Source: Clostridiales bacterium UBA3259 (GTDB lineage: Bacteria > Bacillota_A > Clostridia > Oscillospirales > Oscillospiraceae). From it: a DNA stretch of 16,191 bases. The notes beneath the pieces are model-generated. The model was given only the letters and a program-made list of their open reading frames with translations. It was not told the origin of the DNA and did no database searches. The position numbers and the translations under genes are program-made. The DNA lies in NCBI GenBank assembly GCA_002362625.1, contig DEUP01000035.1:1-16191 (forward strand), read 5' to 3'. This document shows positions 1 through 6,972 of this stretch, piece by piece (position 1 is the first letter of the stretch; each line of letters begins with the position of its first letter).

Positions 1-36
1 TTTGGCGACTTATTCAGCAGACATGACAATAGAAAA

Positions 37-72
37 CTGGGTCAGGAAGGTTTTCCTGGCCCGGAATTTTTT
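37..72 (+). terminator. Rho-independent terminator of a plus-strand gene lying left of the window
   Basis: A 12-bp stem (37-48 with 53-64, including two G-T pairs) with loop GGTT is followed by AATTTTTT (65-72) on the plus strand. It implies that a plus-strand gene ends at or before the left edge. One candidate tail is the reading frame that stops with TGA at 24-26, but only seven codons are visible, so I do not annotate it as a gene. Confidence 0.7.
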
Positions 73-83
73 GGAGAGAAAAG

Positions 84-117
84 AACCATCCCGGATGCGT
101 CTGCGTCCGGGATGGTT
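84..117 (-). terminator. Terminator of the envelope operon (possibly bidirectional)
   Basis: A perfect 12-bp stem, AACCATCCCGGA (84-95) with TCCGGGATGGTT (106-117), extends inward through TGC/GCG pairing to a four-base loop. On the minus strand it is followed by CTTTTCTCTCC, and on the plus strand by TTTTC, so it could stop transcription from both sides. It lies about 57 bases after the stop of the PAP2 gene, the last gene of the leftward operon. Confidence 0.8.
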
Positions 118-174
118 TTCTAATACTAAAATGACCTTTAAAAGAACTCAATTCTGCAGGAATATCAGTGTAAT

Positions 175-765
175 TTACTGTAGCTTTTCGTATTTCCCAT
201 GGGGAAGCTTCTTCACAATCCCCCCGGCCAGCTTATCGCCGATGATGGCAAAGATGGTGCCCACCACCATGGAGAACAGCACGTCAGTCGGGTAGTGATA
301 GTACATATACAGCCGGGAGAAGGCAATCAGGAAGGCCAGAAGGATGGCCGCAATCCCCGCCTTCTTGTAGTTCCGGAAGATTACCACCGACGCTTCAAAG
401 GAAGCGATGGTGTGCCCGGAGGGGAAGGAATAGTCGTGGAGCCGGTCACGAAGCAGAGGGATGATAACGCCCAGATTTTGCTCCTGAAAGTCGTAGGGCC
501 GTATCCGCCCAATCAGAGGCTTCATGGTGACATTACACACAATCACGCCTATAAACAGGGCAATACCCATGCCGATGCCGGTTTTTCGGGTCTTGGGGAA
601 GATCAGCAGCACAACCGCCACGCCGATCCAGAAGATGCCGCCGTCACCAAACAGGGTGATGATCGGCCAGAACACGTCGCCAAAACCGTTTTTTAGGTTG
701 GCCTGGATCCAGTCCAGAATGGGCAGGTCAAAGGACACTGCCAGCATATTCAGAAGCTCTAACAT
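175..765 (-). CDS. PAP2-family membrane lipid phosphatase
   Basis: A 196-residue integral membrane protein of the type 2 phosphatidic acid phosphatase family. All three family signatures are visible: K-X6-R-P at residues 82-90 (KPLIGRIRP), PSGH at 115-118, and S-R-X-Y-X3-H-X3-D at 150-161. These provide the phosphate-binding residues and the catalytic histidine pair (H118, H157). About five or six hydrophobic segments surround them. Family members dephosphorylate lipid phosphates, and bacterial members of this size often act on undecaprenyl pyrophosphate (BcrC-like) or phosphatidylglycerol phosphate; the sequence alone does not decide which. It is the last gene of the operon. Its start lies three bases after the upstream stop codon, with AGGAGG ten bases before the ATG inside the end of the upstream gene, so translation is probably coupled. 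In context I favour recycling of the polyprenyl carrier used by the glycosyltransferase at the head of the operon. Confidence 0.9.
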   Translation of the reverse strand: MLELLNMLAVSFDLPILDWIQANLKNGFGDVFWPIITLFGDGGIFWIGVAVVLLIFPKTRKTGIGMGIALFIGVIVCNVTMKPLIGRIRPYDFQEQNLGVIIPLLRDRLHDYSFPSGHTIASFEASVVIFRNYKKAGIAAILLAFLIAFSRLYMYYHYPTDVLFSMVVGTIFAIIGDKLAGGIVKKLPHGKYEKLQ

Positions 766-768
766 GAA

Positions 769-2463
769 TTACGTGCCTCCTTCTGTGGTCTCGGGAACGG
801 CTTCCCCAGCGGAAGCGGAACCGGCAGCCTCAAACAGGGCATACAGGGTCATAGGCTCCAGGTTGTTTCCCTCGGGAATGGACACGCGGCCGCTTTCGTC
901 GGGCTGGAACATGAGGACCCAGGTGGTGACACCATTGTCCACTTCCTTCCTGGCCCAGCCGGTGAAGACCTGGCCCTCGGGGACAGGGGAGATGGCGGGG
1001 GTGACGATCTCGGTGGCGTCGGTTTCAAAGAAGTTGCTGAAAATCTCCTGGTCGTTCACCATGAAGGTCAGACGAACCTTGCCCACGGGCTGGGAAATAT
1101 CCTTGTTGGTGGCCTTGGTACACAGCCAGCTGCCGCTGTCGTTCTTCTGGAAGAACATGGAGGAGGCGTAGGGGAAGTCCTTTACGGTGCCGTCGGTACG
1201 GGTGACCTTCAGGGTCAGGGTGATCCGGGCGGAGAAGATGCTGTCGTTGTAGAGGGTGAAGTCGCTGATCTTTTCGTCGGCAAACTCGTAGCCGCTGTGA
1301 TCCTGCATCCACAGCTCCGTGGTTCTGACAATGTCGGAGTAGGTATCTCCGGCGGGATCAAAGTATTTCGCCACGGTGGCCCGGTTTGTGACCTCCTTAA
1401 TCATCCACTGACAGAAGGTATGGGCGGCATTGCGGATGGCATCCTCCTGCTCGGCATTCATGGTGTTGCTTTCCGTGCGCTCGGTGAAGGTGCGGGTGTC
1501 TTCGTCGTAGGTCACCTGCATCTCGTTGCCCTTTTCGTCAAACACCGTGACGGTGGGCTGGGCAAACAGGCCGGTGACCTCCTGGGTACACATGCTGGTG
1601 CCGGTGGTATCGGAGGGCAGGTATTCCTCCGCCAGGGTGGTGGCGATCTGAATGATGTGGGAATCGTCCAGCTCCACGCCGTTGACCAGGGCACGGTGGC
1701 CGTTTGTCTTCACAATCCGGTAGGTGCCGGTACGCTGGACGAAGATTTCCACACTGCCCAGCTGCCAGTCGGGGATCTTGCTCAGCTCGTTTAAGTCCAG
1801 GTCACTCATATTGGTCAGGGAAGCGGTCTTGACCTCGTTGCGGTCTGTCAGGGTAAAGGCGGCGATTTTCTCGTCCCCCAGAAGAATGTTGTACTTCTTG
1901 TCGTTGGATAGGCCGTTGGAGGTGCGCAGATAGCTCAGCTCAGAGGAGCCGACCTTCTGCTCCATATAGGAGACAAACTGCTCTTTGCTCTCATAGGGGG
2001 AGTCGGTCATGCCCGCGGCGTCATAGAGGCTGCCCCAATCGGCGTTCACAAAATACTGCTGGAAGACCTGCTCCGCCTTTACCGTGGGCTGAGAGGCTTC
2101 GTAATCGCCCAGCCAGCCGTTGAGCCAGTTCAGACCCAGGAAGGTGCCGGCGAAGAAAATCAGGATAAACAGAAAATACAGGGTATAGAAGATCACGCCG
2201 CCCAGACGAGGTCCGCGCTTCTGGGGCTTTACGGGGGCGGAGGTGACAGGGGGACGCTTGGCGTTTTGCTGCTGGGGCGCAGGGGCGGGGCGGGTCTGGG
2301 GCCGGTTGGCGGCAGGCTGGGAGGAAGCGGGTCTTGGGGCCTGGGAAGCTCCGGCAGCCCTTCGGGCAGCGGCACGGGCCGCCTCCTGCTCCCGCTGCTG
2401 GAGTAACTCCTTCACATCCGTGGAGGAGGACTTGCCCTTTTGGTCGAATTTACCTTTGTACAT
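769..2463 (-). CDS. Single-pass membrane protein with large outer domain, function unknown
   Basis: A 564-residue protein I cannot assign to a known enzyme family. Residues 1-85 are a polar, Ala/Pro/Gln/Arg-rich low-complexity cytoplasmic segment, basic near the membrane. Residues about 88-111 form one transmembrane helix. The rest should lie outside the cell. Two stretches (about 127-215 and 335-445) resemble the small alpha/beta NTF2-like folds often seen after a single membrane anchor, but this is only an impression from pattern. Residues about 495-548 (FTGWA...MTLYALFE) resemble a beta-rich Listeria-Bacteroides (InlB-type) repeat. The last 15 residues are a Gly/Ser/Glu/Thr tail. There are no evident catalytic motifs. 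The ATG has GGAGG eight bases upstream, and the gene begins 18 bases after the glycosidase stop. Likely a surface scaffold or partner of the neighbouring envelope enzymes (inference). Confidence 0.85.
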   Translation of the reverse strand: MYKGKFDQKGKSSSTDVKELLQQREQEAARAAARRAAGASQAPRPASSQPAANRPQTRPAPAPQQQNAKRPPVTSAPVKPQKRGPRLGGVIFYTLYFLFILIFFAGTFLGLNWLNGWLGDYEASQPTVKAEQVFQQYFVNADWGSLYDAAGMTDSPYESKEQFVSYMEQKVGSSELSYLRTSNGLSNDKKYNILLGDEKIAAFTLTDRNEVKTASLTNMSDLDLNELSKIPDWQLGSVEIFVQRTGTYRIVKTNGHRALVNGVELDDSHIIQIATTLAEEYLPSDTTGTSMCTQEVTGLFAQPTVTVFDEKGNEMQVTYDEDTRTFTERTESNTMNAEQEDAIRNAAHTFCQWMIKEVTNRATVAKYFDPAGDTYSDIVRTTELWMQDHSGYEFADEKISDFTLYNDSIFSARITLTLKVTRTDGTVKDFPYASSMFFQKNDSGSWLCTKATNKDISQPVGKVRLTFMVNDQEIFSNFFETDATEIVTPAISPVPEGQVFTGWARKEVDNGVTTWVLMFQPDESGRVSIPEGNNLEPMTLYALFEAAGSASAGEAVPETTEGGT

Positions 2464-2481
2464 ACGTGATTCCTCCTTCCC

Positions 2482-3621
2482 TTAGGATGCGGGCCGAACC
2501 ATCCAGAAGTTCGGCATCCGTCTGGGCTGAGACTGGAGCAGGGAGTAGTTGTTGACCATGACGACCTCACCGGCCTCGCCGTAGCGGCCCTCCGTATCCC
2601 GGTACATCATAACGGAGGAGGAGCCGCCGTCCATGTTGCAGGCGTTGACAGCGCCGTATTCCTGCATAATGTTGATGATATCCGCGTAGGTGCCGCCCAG
2701 GGAACCGGCCTGACGGCCGTCGATGCATACAAAAATCACGGCACCGTCGCTTCTCTGGCCGATGGCGGTACGGGGGTTATAACCGGACTTGTCATTGTAG
2801 GCGGTGGGGTTGACCTCGCCGTTGATAATCAGAGCGGGGCCAAAGCAGCAGCAGTCCCGGATGCCCTGGGCCTGGGCCTCGGACTGAGTCAGGTTTTTCT
2901 GGGAAACCACCAGGATGTTATCCTCGTTAAACCCGGCGAAGCCCTCCAGGCCGGGCTGCTTGCCGGAGGTCCAGACCACCTTCCCCTCGGACATAACAAG
3001 ACCCAGGGGAGTGGAGCCTACGTAGGAGCTGGCGGTGCCGTCGTCGTTAAAGGCGCCGGCGTTGATGGCGGCAATGGCCCCTTCGTCCTCAATGGCAACG
3101 TTGATGCGCTTGCCGGGGACGGCGGTGGAGAAGCCGCCCTGGGTGGAAATGCCCATATACACCTGAGAAGGATCCCGAACAATCATGACATGGGCGGTGT
3201 AGGTATCGCCGTAGACCTCTTCAATGCGGATGCCGTCGGAGAAATTGGCCCATTCGTCGCTTCCGGAGGAGATGGCGTTGTACTTCTGAATGACTACTTT
3301 GGAGGTGTCGGTCTGTTCCTCCTGAAGCTGGACGTCCGTACCGGTTCGGATCTCAGCCACGGTGTCTTCACCAATGAACAGAGCGGGCACCCACTTGGTG
3401 GCGCTGGCCTCAATCAGGGACATGGTGAGCACGTCCCGGGCGGCAGGGGAGGGGCCGTTGAAGATCAGGTTCATCACCAGAATCAGGGCAGCCACTGCCA
3501 GGAAAATAACCGTGAACAGGAGCAGGAAGAACCGGCGGATGATCCGGCCAAGAAGGCCGCTGCCCTTCTTCTTTTTCTTCTGAGGCTCCATGGGAGTATC
3601 GGAATTTAATTTCTTAGCCAT
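2482..3621 (-). CDS. Membrane-anchored phosphodiester glycosidase (NAGPA-domain protein)
   Basis: A 379-residue protein with a Lys-rich cytoplasmic start (residues 14-20), one transmembrane anchor at about 31-53 and an extracellular catalytic domain. The second half carries the signatures of the phosphodiester glycosidase family (the NAGPA domain, named for the mammalian mannose-6-phosphate uncovering enzyme): INAGAF (186-191), FGPALIINGE (260-269), NPRTAIG (282-288), DGR (301-303) and NMDGGSS (329-335), the last being the most conserved part of the active site. Family members cleave sugar-1-phosphodiester bonds. In bacteria they are found in polysaccharide and envelope loci, but the natural substrate here is unknown. 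An unusual run of three cysteines (C257-C259) immediately precedes the FGP motif. The ATG has AGAGG nine bases upstream, and the gap to the preceding gene is 13 bases. Confidence 0.88.
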   Translation of the reverse strand: MAKKLNSDTPMEPQKKKKKGSGLLGRIIRRFFLLLFTVIFLAVAALILVMNLIFNGPSPAARDVLTMSLIEASATKWVPALFIGEDTVAEIRTGTDVQLQEEQTDTSKVVIQKYNAISSGSDEWANFSDGIRIEEVYGDTYTAHVMIVRDPSQVYMGISTQGGFSTAVPGKRINVAIEDEGAIAAINAGAFNDDGTASSYVGSTPLGLVMSEGKVVWTSGKQPGLEGFAGFNEDNILVVSQKNLTQSEAQAQGIRDCCCFGPALIINGEVNPTAYNDKSGYNPRTAIGQRSDGAVIFVCIDGRQAGSLGGTYADIINIMQEYGAVNACNMDGGSSSVMMYRDTEGRYGEAGEVVMVNNYSLLQSQPRRMPNFWMVRPAS

Positions 3622-3634
3622 AGATGTTAACCTC

Positions 3635-4735
3635 TCATTCGGATTTTCGGGGGGCGAAGACCCAGCGCTGCTGGATCATATAGCTGATGAAGTAGAGAAC
3701 CACCATAACGATGGCGTAAACAAAAGTGCGCAGAGTATTGGCCCTGTCGCTGATATGCAGCAGGTAATACACACCCTGGGTGAGCAGCACCTGGACGCCC
3801 ATCTGAGGCAGTGCCAGACAGTAGTAGCGAAGCATGGCCTTTTTGGTGTCCACATGGGTTTTGAAGACCAGCTTCTTGTTCATAAAGAAGTTTAACAGGG
3901 AGGAAATCACTCTGGCCAGCACACCGGCGGCGGCGGTCAGGGAGAAGCCGGTGAGGAAATGGGAGAACAGGCCGCTCAGCAGGCTGAAAGCGGCGGTGTC
4001 CACAACGGCACTGACAAAGGAGCTGAGGGTATAGCGGAAGAAGTGGGCAAGGATCAGCTTGTAGATCCGCCAGGAGTCGTGGATCACCCGGAAGTGGGAG
4101 CTTTTGTTTTCCTCAATGTAGACAGTACGGATTTTCACCTCGTCAAAGGGAATACCGTTATCCTTAAAGGCCAGGAGCATGTTGGTCTCATACTCAAACC
4201 GGTCGCCGGAGACATTCACCATGGTTTCCAGGGCGTCCCGGGGAATGGCCCGAAGCCCTGTCTGGGTATCGGAAATGGTCATGCCGCAGAAGAGCTTGAA
4301 GACCAGAGAGGTGGTATGGTTGCCAAACCGGCTGCGCTTCGGCACATGGTCTAAGGTGAAGTCACGGCAGCCCAGGGTACAGCGGCCGGTGTCAAGCATA
4401 TGCTCGCAGCAGGCGCGGGTGTCTTCCGGGTGGTGCTGGTTATCGCCGTCCACGGTGACCACGCCCAAGCCGTCGGGCCGGTTCTGGAGGAACCACCGGA
4501 AGGCGTTTTTCAGGGCGGCACCCTTACCACGGTTGATCTCGTGGTGAAGCAGGTGAATTTCGGGATGGGCCGCGGCGGCCTCGGTAAAATAATGAAGATT
4601 TTCCGGTTTGCTTCCGTCGTTGACCAGAATAATATCGGTAAAGCCGTATTGGAGCAGTCCGTCAATGACGGCGTTCAGCTTTTCATCCGGGTCCAGGGAG
4701 GGCAAAACCACGGAAACCTTGGACAGATCTCTCAT
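3635..4735 (-). CDS. Family 2 glycosyltransferase fused to GtrA-like membrane domain
   Basis: A two-domain protein of 366 residues. The N-terminal part (about 5-225) is a GT-A fold, dolichol/polyprenyl-phosphate sugar synthase-like transferase with VVLPSLD, VNDGS (about 38-42), the metal-binding DGDNQHHPED segment (about 96-105) and the acceptor-side SDTQTGLRAI. The C-terminal part (about 233-363) is a four-helix GtrA/DPMS-type domain with both hallmark segments, NFFMNKKLVF and SYMIQQRWVF. Such proteins transfer a sugar from a nucleotide to undecaprenyl phosphate, and GtrA-type domains are thought to help flip the product. The start is decided by the ribosome binding site: GAGG lies only two bases before an ATG at 4741 but eight bases before the in-frame ATG at 4735, so I use 4735. 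It is the first gene of the four-gene envelope operon. The sugar cannot be read from sequence. Confidence 0.92.
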   Translation of the reverse strand: MRDLSKVSVVLPSLDPDEKLNAVIDGLLQYGFTDIILVNDGSKPENLHYFTEAAAAHPEIHLLHHEINRGKGAALKNAFRWFLQNRPDGLGVVTVDGDNQHHPEDTRACCEHMLDTGRCTLGCRDFTLDHVPKRSRFGNHTTSLVFKLFCGMTISDTQTGLRAIPRDALETMVNVSGDRFEYETNMLLAFKDNGIPFDEVKIRTVYIEENKSSHFRVIHDSWRIYKLILAHFFRYTLSSFVSAVVDTAAFSLLSGLFSHFLTGFSLTAAAGVLARVISSLLNFFMNKKLVFKTHVDTKKAMLRYYCLALPQMGVQVLLTQGVYYLLHISDRANTLRTFVYAIVMVVLYFISYMIQQRWVFAPRKSE

Positions 4736-4772
4736 AATCATCGCCTCTTAATTCGCAGAGTAAACTTAGAAT

Positions 4773-4801
4773 ACTATATCACACTTAAAACTCTTTGGAA
4801 A
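4773..4801 (-). promoter_or_regulatory. Sigma-A promoter of the envelope operon
   Basis: On the minus strand, a -35 of TTTCCA (4801-4796) is separated by 17 bases from a -10 of TATAGT (4778-4773). The TGA just before it gives an extended -10 (TGnTATAGT). It sits about 40 bases before the glycosyltransferase start. The rest of the 4802-4961 gap holds only a weak 6-bp GC hairpin (4850-4872) and no gene I can support. Confidence 0.65.
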
Positions 4802-4961
4802 GACCCTTTATAAAAAATTAATAGAAAAAGTCGAAGAAATTCCCTTTGACCGCCGGACAAATGGGGCGGCGGGACAGCAAAAAGCCCGCAAATACAATGT
4901 AACCCAAGTGAGGGAAAATTATGTATGGAGGAGCCGGACGGGAATTGCGGGAATAAAAAGG

Positions 4962-4989
4962 TTGCAAATTTCTGAAAATACGGTACAAT
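4962..4989 (+). promoter_or_regulatory. Sigma-A promoter of the ArsR-family gene
   Basis: TTGCAA (4962-4967), a 16-base spacer and TACAAT (4984-4989) lie 31 bases before the ATG of the regulator. The divergent operon promoter is about 160 bases away. I see no clear 12-2-12 SmtB/CzrA-type operator over it; the best symmetry is a short TTTC-T-GAAA in the spacer. Confidence 0.65.
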
Positions 4990-5020
4990 AGACACAAAGA
5001 CTATAAAAGGAGGCGTCCGA

Positions 5021-5314
5021 ATGCAGGCCATACCCGAAAAGGAAACCATGGATAATATTGCGGAGCTGTTTAAAGGCTTTGCGGACGCTACCCGGGTACA
5101 CATTTTGTCTCTGCTCATTGAGCGGGAGCTGTGTGTAACGGATATCGCTGAGGCGGTGGACTTAAGCCAGAGCGCCATTTCCCATCAGCTGCGGATTCTG
5201 AAGCAGATGCATCTGATTAAGTTCCGGCGGGAGGGGAAGAACCTCCTTTATTCCCTGGCTGACGATCATGTGAAAACCATTTTGCGGATGGGCTTGGAGC
5301 ATGTGCTTGAGTAG
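5021..5314 (+). CDS. ArsR/SmtB-family metal-responsive repressor, alpha-5 zinc-site type
   Basis: A 97-residue winged-helix repressor. The recognition helix region is at about 48-61 (LSQSAISHQLRILK), followed by the beta-wing (FRREGKNLLYSL, 68-79). At the C-terminus the alpha-5 metal-site signature D-X-H-X10-H-X2-E is complete: D81, H83, H94 and E97, the last residue. This is the site used by SmtB, CzrA and relatives to sense Zn or Co at the dimer interface. The alpha-3 site motif (ELCVCD in classical ArsR/CadC) is ELCVTD here, retaining only C38, so arsenite or cadmium sensing through that site is unlikely. AGGAGG lies nine bases before the ATG. The gene is alone: its 3' neighbour is convergent and no metal exporter is adjacent. 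Its target may be itself, the divergent envelope operon, or a distant gene. Confidence 0.9.
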   Translation: MQAIPEKETMDNIAELFKGFADATRVHILSLLIERELCVTDIAEAVDLSQSAISHQLRILKQMHLIKFRREGKNLLYSLADDHVKTILRMGLEHVLE

Positions 5315-5320
5315 AAAAGT

Positions 5321-5346
5321 CCCCATGCTGCTTATGCAGCATGGGG
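5321..5346. terminator. Terminator between convergent arsR-type gene and ABC importer operon
   Basis: A perfect 11-bp stem, CCCCATGCTGC (5321-5331) with GCAGCATGGGG (5336-5346), and loop TTAT, lies between the two convergent stop codons. On the minus strand it is followed by ACTTTTCTAC, so it works best for the importer operon. The plus-strand tail (ATCTCGCTTTATAG) is weak in T. Confidence 0.8.
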
Positions 5347-5354
5347 ATCTCGCT

Positions 5355-6077
5355 TTATAGTACCTTGGACAGGAAATCTTTCAGTCTGGGGTTCTGGGGA
5401 TTGCCGAACAGCTCGGCAGGAGTGTTTTGCTCCAGAATCTGACCCTCGTCCATAAACAGCACCCGGCTGCCAACCTCCCGGGCAAAGCCCATTTCGTGGG
5501 TGACCACCACCATGGTCATGCCGTCGGCTGCCAGCTCCTTCATAACGTTAAGCACCTCGCCAACCATTTCCGGATCCAGAGCGGAGGTGGGCTCGTCAAA
5601 GAGCATGACCTTGGGATTCATGGCCAGGGCGCGGACAATGGCGATCCGCTGCTTCTGGCCGCCGGAGAGCTGGTTGGGGTAGGCACTTGCCTTGCCTTCC
5701 AGACCCACCCGGGTGAGAAGCTGCATGGCCTTTTCCTCCGCTTCCTTTTGCGTCATCAGACCGGTGCGGACAGGAGCCAGGGTGATGTTTTTCAGGATAG
5801 TCATATTGGGGAACAGGTTAAAGTGCTGGAACACCATGCCCATCTGACGGCGGATCAAATCAATGTCCGTTTTGGTATCGGTGATTACGGTGCCCTCAAA
5901 GGAGATGGAGCCGGAGGTGGGCTGCTCCAGGAGGTTGAGGGAGCGCAGGAAGGTGGATTTGCCGGAGCCGGAGGGCCCGATGATGACCACCTTTTCCCCG
6001 GGATAGATATGCTCGGAGATGTTCTTCAGAACCTGATGATCTCCGAAGGATTTACACAGATTATTAACGACGATCAC
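5355..6077 (-). CDS. Polar amino-acid ABC importer, ATP-binding protein (GlnQ/HisP type)
   Basis: A 240-residue ATPase with Walker [10 protein letters not shown] (about 34-42), Q-loop Gln at 84, signature LSGGQ (137-141), Walker B VMLFDE (157-162), D-loop SALD, and H-loop His194. Its length and the [21 protein letters not shown] segment are typical of the glutamine/histidine/arginine importer ATPases. The start is a GTG at 6077, ten bases after AGGAGG. A TTG at 6098 in the same frame is unlikely because the ribosome binding site would then lie inside the coding region. The gene overlaps the permease stop by 14 bases, which implies coupled translation. It is the last gene of the three-gene importer operon and is followed by a strong hairpin terminator. 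Confidence 0.95.
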   Translation of the reverse strand: MIVVNNLCKSFGDHQVLKNISEHIYPGEKVVIIGPSGSGKSTFLRSLNLLEQPTSGSISFEGTVITDTKTDIDLIRRQMGMVFQHFNLFPNMTILKNITLAPVRTGLMTQKEAEEKAMQLLTRVGLEGKASAYPNQLSGGQKQRIAIVRALAMNPKVMLFDEPTSALDPEMVGEVLNVMKELAADGMTMVVVTHEMGFAREVGSRVLFMDEGQILEQNTPAELFGNPQNPRLKDFLSKVL

Positions 6078-6825
6078 TTTGACGCAGCCTCCTTTCAAGC
6101 AGAGAAACCAAATAGCTGAAGATAATGACCAAAACCAGATAGACGCAGGCGATGCCGATCAATGGGAACATCTGCTCATAGGTGCGGCCGTAGATGGCCT
6201 GGGCGGCGTAAACCAGCTCCTTGCCGCCGATGACGGTGATCAGAGAGGTGTCCTTCAGCAGGATAATGAACTCATTGCCAAGGGAGGGCAGGATGGCCTT
6301 AAAAGCCTGAGGAATCACGATAAAGCGCATGGTGTCGATATAATTGAGGCCCAGGCTTCTGCCCGCCTCCGCCTGACCGGGATCCAGAGCCATCAGGCCG
6401 CCCCGGATAATTTCGGAGACGTAAGCGCCGGAGTTGATGCCCAGGGTCAGAGCGCCGACCAGGGTGTAATTCCGGGAGGAGGAGAAGATGACGAAGCCCA
6501 TAATGAGCAGCTGCACCATCATGGGCGTGCCCCGGATTACGGTGACGTATACCTGGCAGACAGCGTTGATCAGCCCCAGAAGGAAGTTTTTCTTGCCAGG
6601 GCGCTGCTGGTCATGGGCGGTACGGATCATTGCCACGATGATACCCAGGATCACACCGATGGTCAGAGCCATGGCGGTGACCAGCAGGGTGGTGCCGACA
6701 CCGTTTAAATAGGAGCGCCAGCGATCATTTTCCAGAAAGGCCTGAAAGAATTTTACATAAAAGCTTTGCCAGCCGGTGGCTTCACCGGCGCGAACCAAGG
6801 GCTTCCACAGTTCGTAAGTTTCCAC
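6064..6825 (-). CDS. Polar amino-acid ABC importer, permease
   Basis: A 253-residue integral membrane protein with about five or six hydrophobic segments and the ATPase-contact (EAA-type) loop, [21 protein letters not shown]. The segment [13 protein letters not shown] before it is typical of the His/Glu/Gln/Arg/opine permease group, which commonly works as a homodimer when, as here, only one permease gene is present. The start is a GTG at 6825 with AAGGGG eight bases upstream; an ATG just upstream is out of frame. The long soluble N-terminal stretch (about residues 1-38) is somewhat more extended than in minimal family members. The exact amino acid transported is not readable from the permease. 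Confidence 0.94.
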   Translation of the reverse strand: METYELWKPLVRAGEATGWQSFYVKFFQAFLENDRWRSYLNGVGTTLLVTAMALTIGVILGIIVAMIRTAHDQQRPGKKNFLLGLINAVCQVYVTVIRGTPMMVQLLIMGFVIFSSSRNYTLVGALTLGINSGAYVSEIIRGGLMALDPGQAEAGRSLGLNYIDTMRFIVIPQAFKAILPSLGNEFIILLKDTSLITVIGGKELVYAAQAIYGRTYEQMFPLIGIACVYLVLVIIFSYLVSLLERRLRQSDRR

Positions 6826-6846
6826 AATACATTCCCCTTACATTAT

Positions 6847-6920
6847 TATAAAATGAAGAATAGAGAATTGGGCCGGAAAAGAAGCAAGCTGCTTGTCAAT
6901 TCCCCATTCTTCATTTTATA
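6847..6920. repeat. 74-bp interrupted palindrome between binding-protein and permease genes
   Basis: The outer arms TATAAAATGAAGAAT (6847-6861) and ATTCTTCATTTTATA (6906-6920) are perfect 15-bp inverted repeats. After two mismatches the pairing continues through GAATTG (6865-6870) with CAATTC (6897-6902), and the centre holds a further small stem, AAGCA/TGCTT (6882-6894). In RNA this would be a long hairpin inside the operon transcript. Its composition differs from the coding sequence around it, and it resembles the small palindromic repeats (MITE-like or intergenic units) seen in many Firmicutes. Other genomic copies would be needed to prove it is a family. Confidence 0.75.
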
Positions 6921-6930
6921 GATTTGCATG

Positions 6931-6959
6931 GCCAAAGGGCGGGAGACCCGCCCTTTGGC
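6931..6959 (-). terminator. Stem-loop after the binding-protein gene (attenuator or mRNA stabiliser)
   Basis: A 13-bp perfect GC-rich stem, GCCAAAGGGCGGG (6931-6943) with CCCGCCCTTTGGC (6947-6959), and loop AGA, lies 13 bases after the binding-protein stop. No T-run follows on the minus strand, so it probably terminates only partly, or protects the 3' end of the upstream message. Either would give more binding protein than membrane components, as is usual for such importers. Confidence 0.65.
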
Positions 6960-6972
6960 TAATTTGATGAAA

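Noticed and set aside
2..295. Plus-strand 97-codon frame at the left edge
   Set aside because: It runs through two strong terminator hairpins and into the antisense of the PAP2 gene; no ribosome binding site is seen.
4850..4872. GC-rich inverted repeat in the arsR/envelope intergenic gap, considered as an operator or terminator
   Set aside because: Only six base pairs with an eleven-base loop and no T-run; it does not match the AT-rich SmtB/CzrA-type operator.
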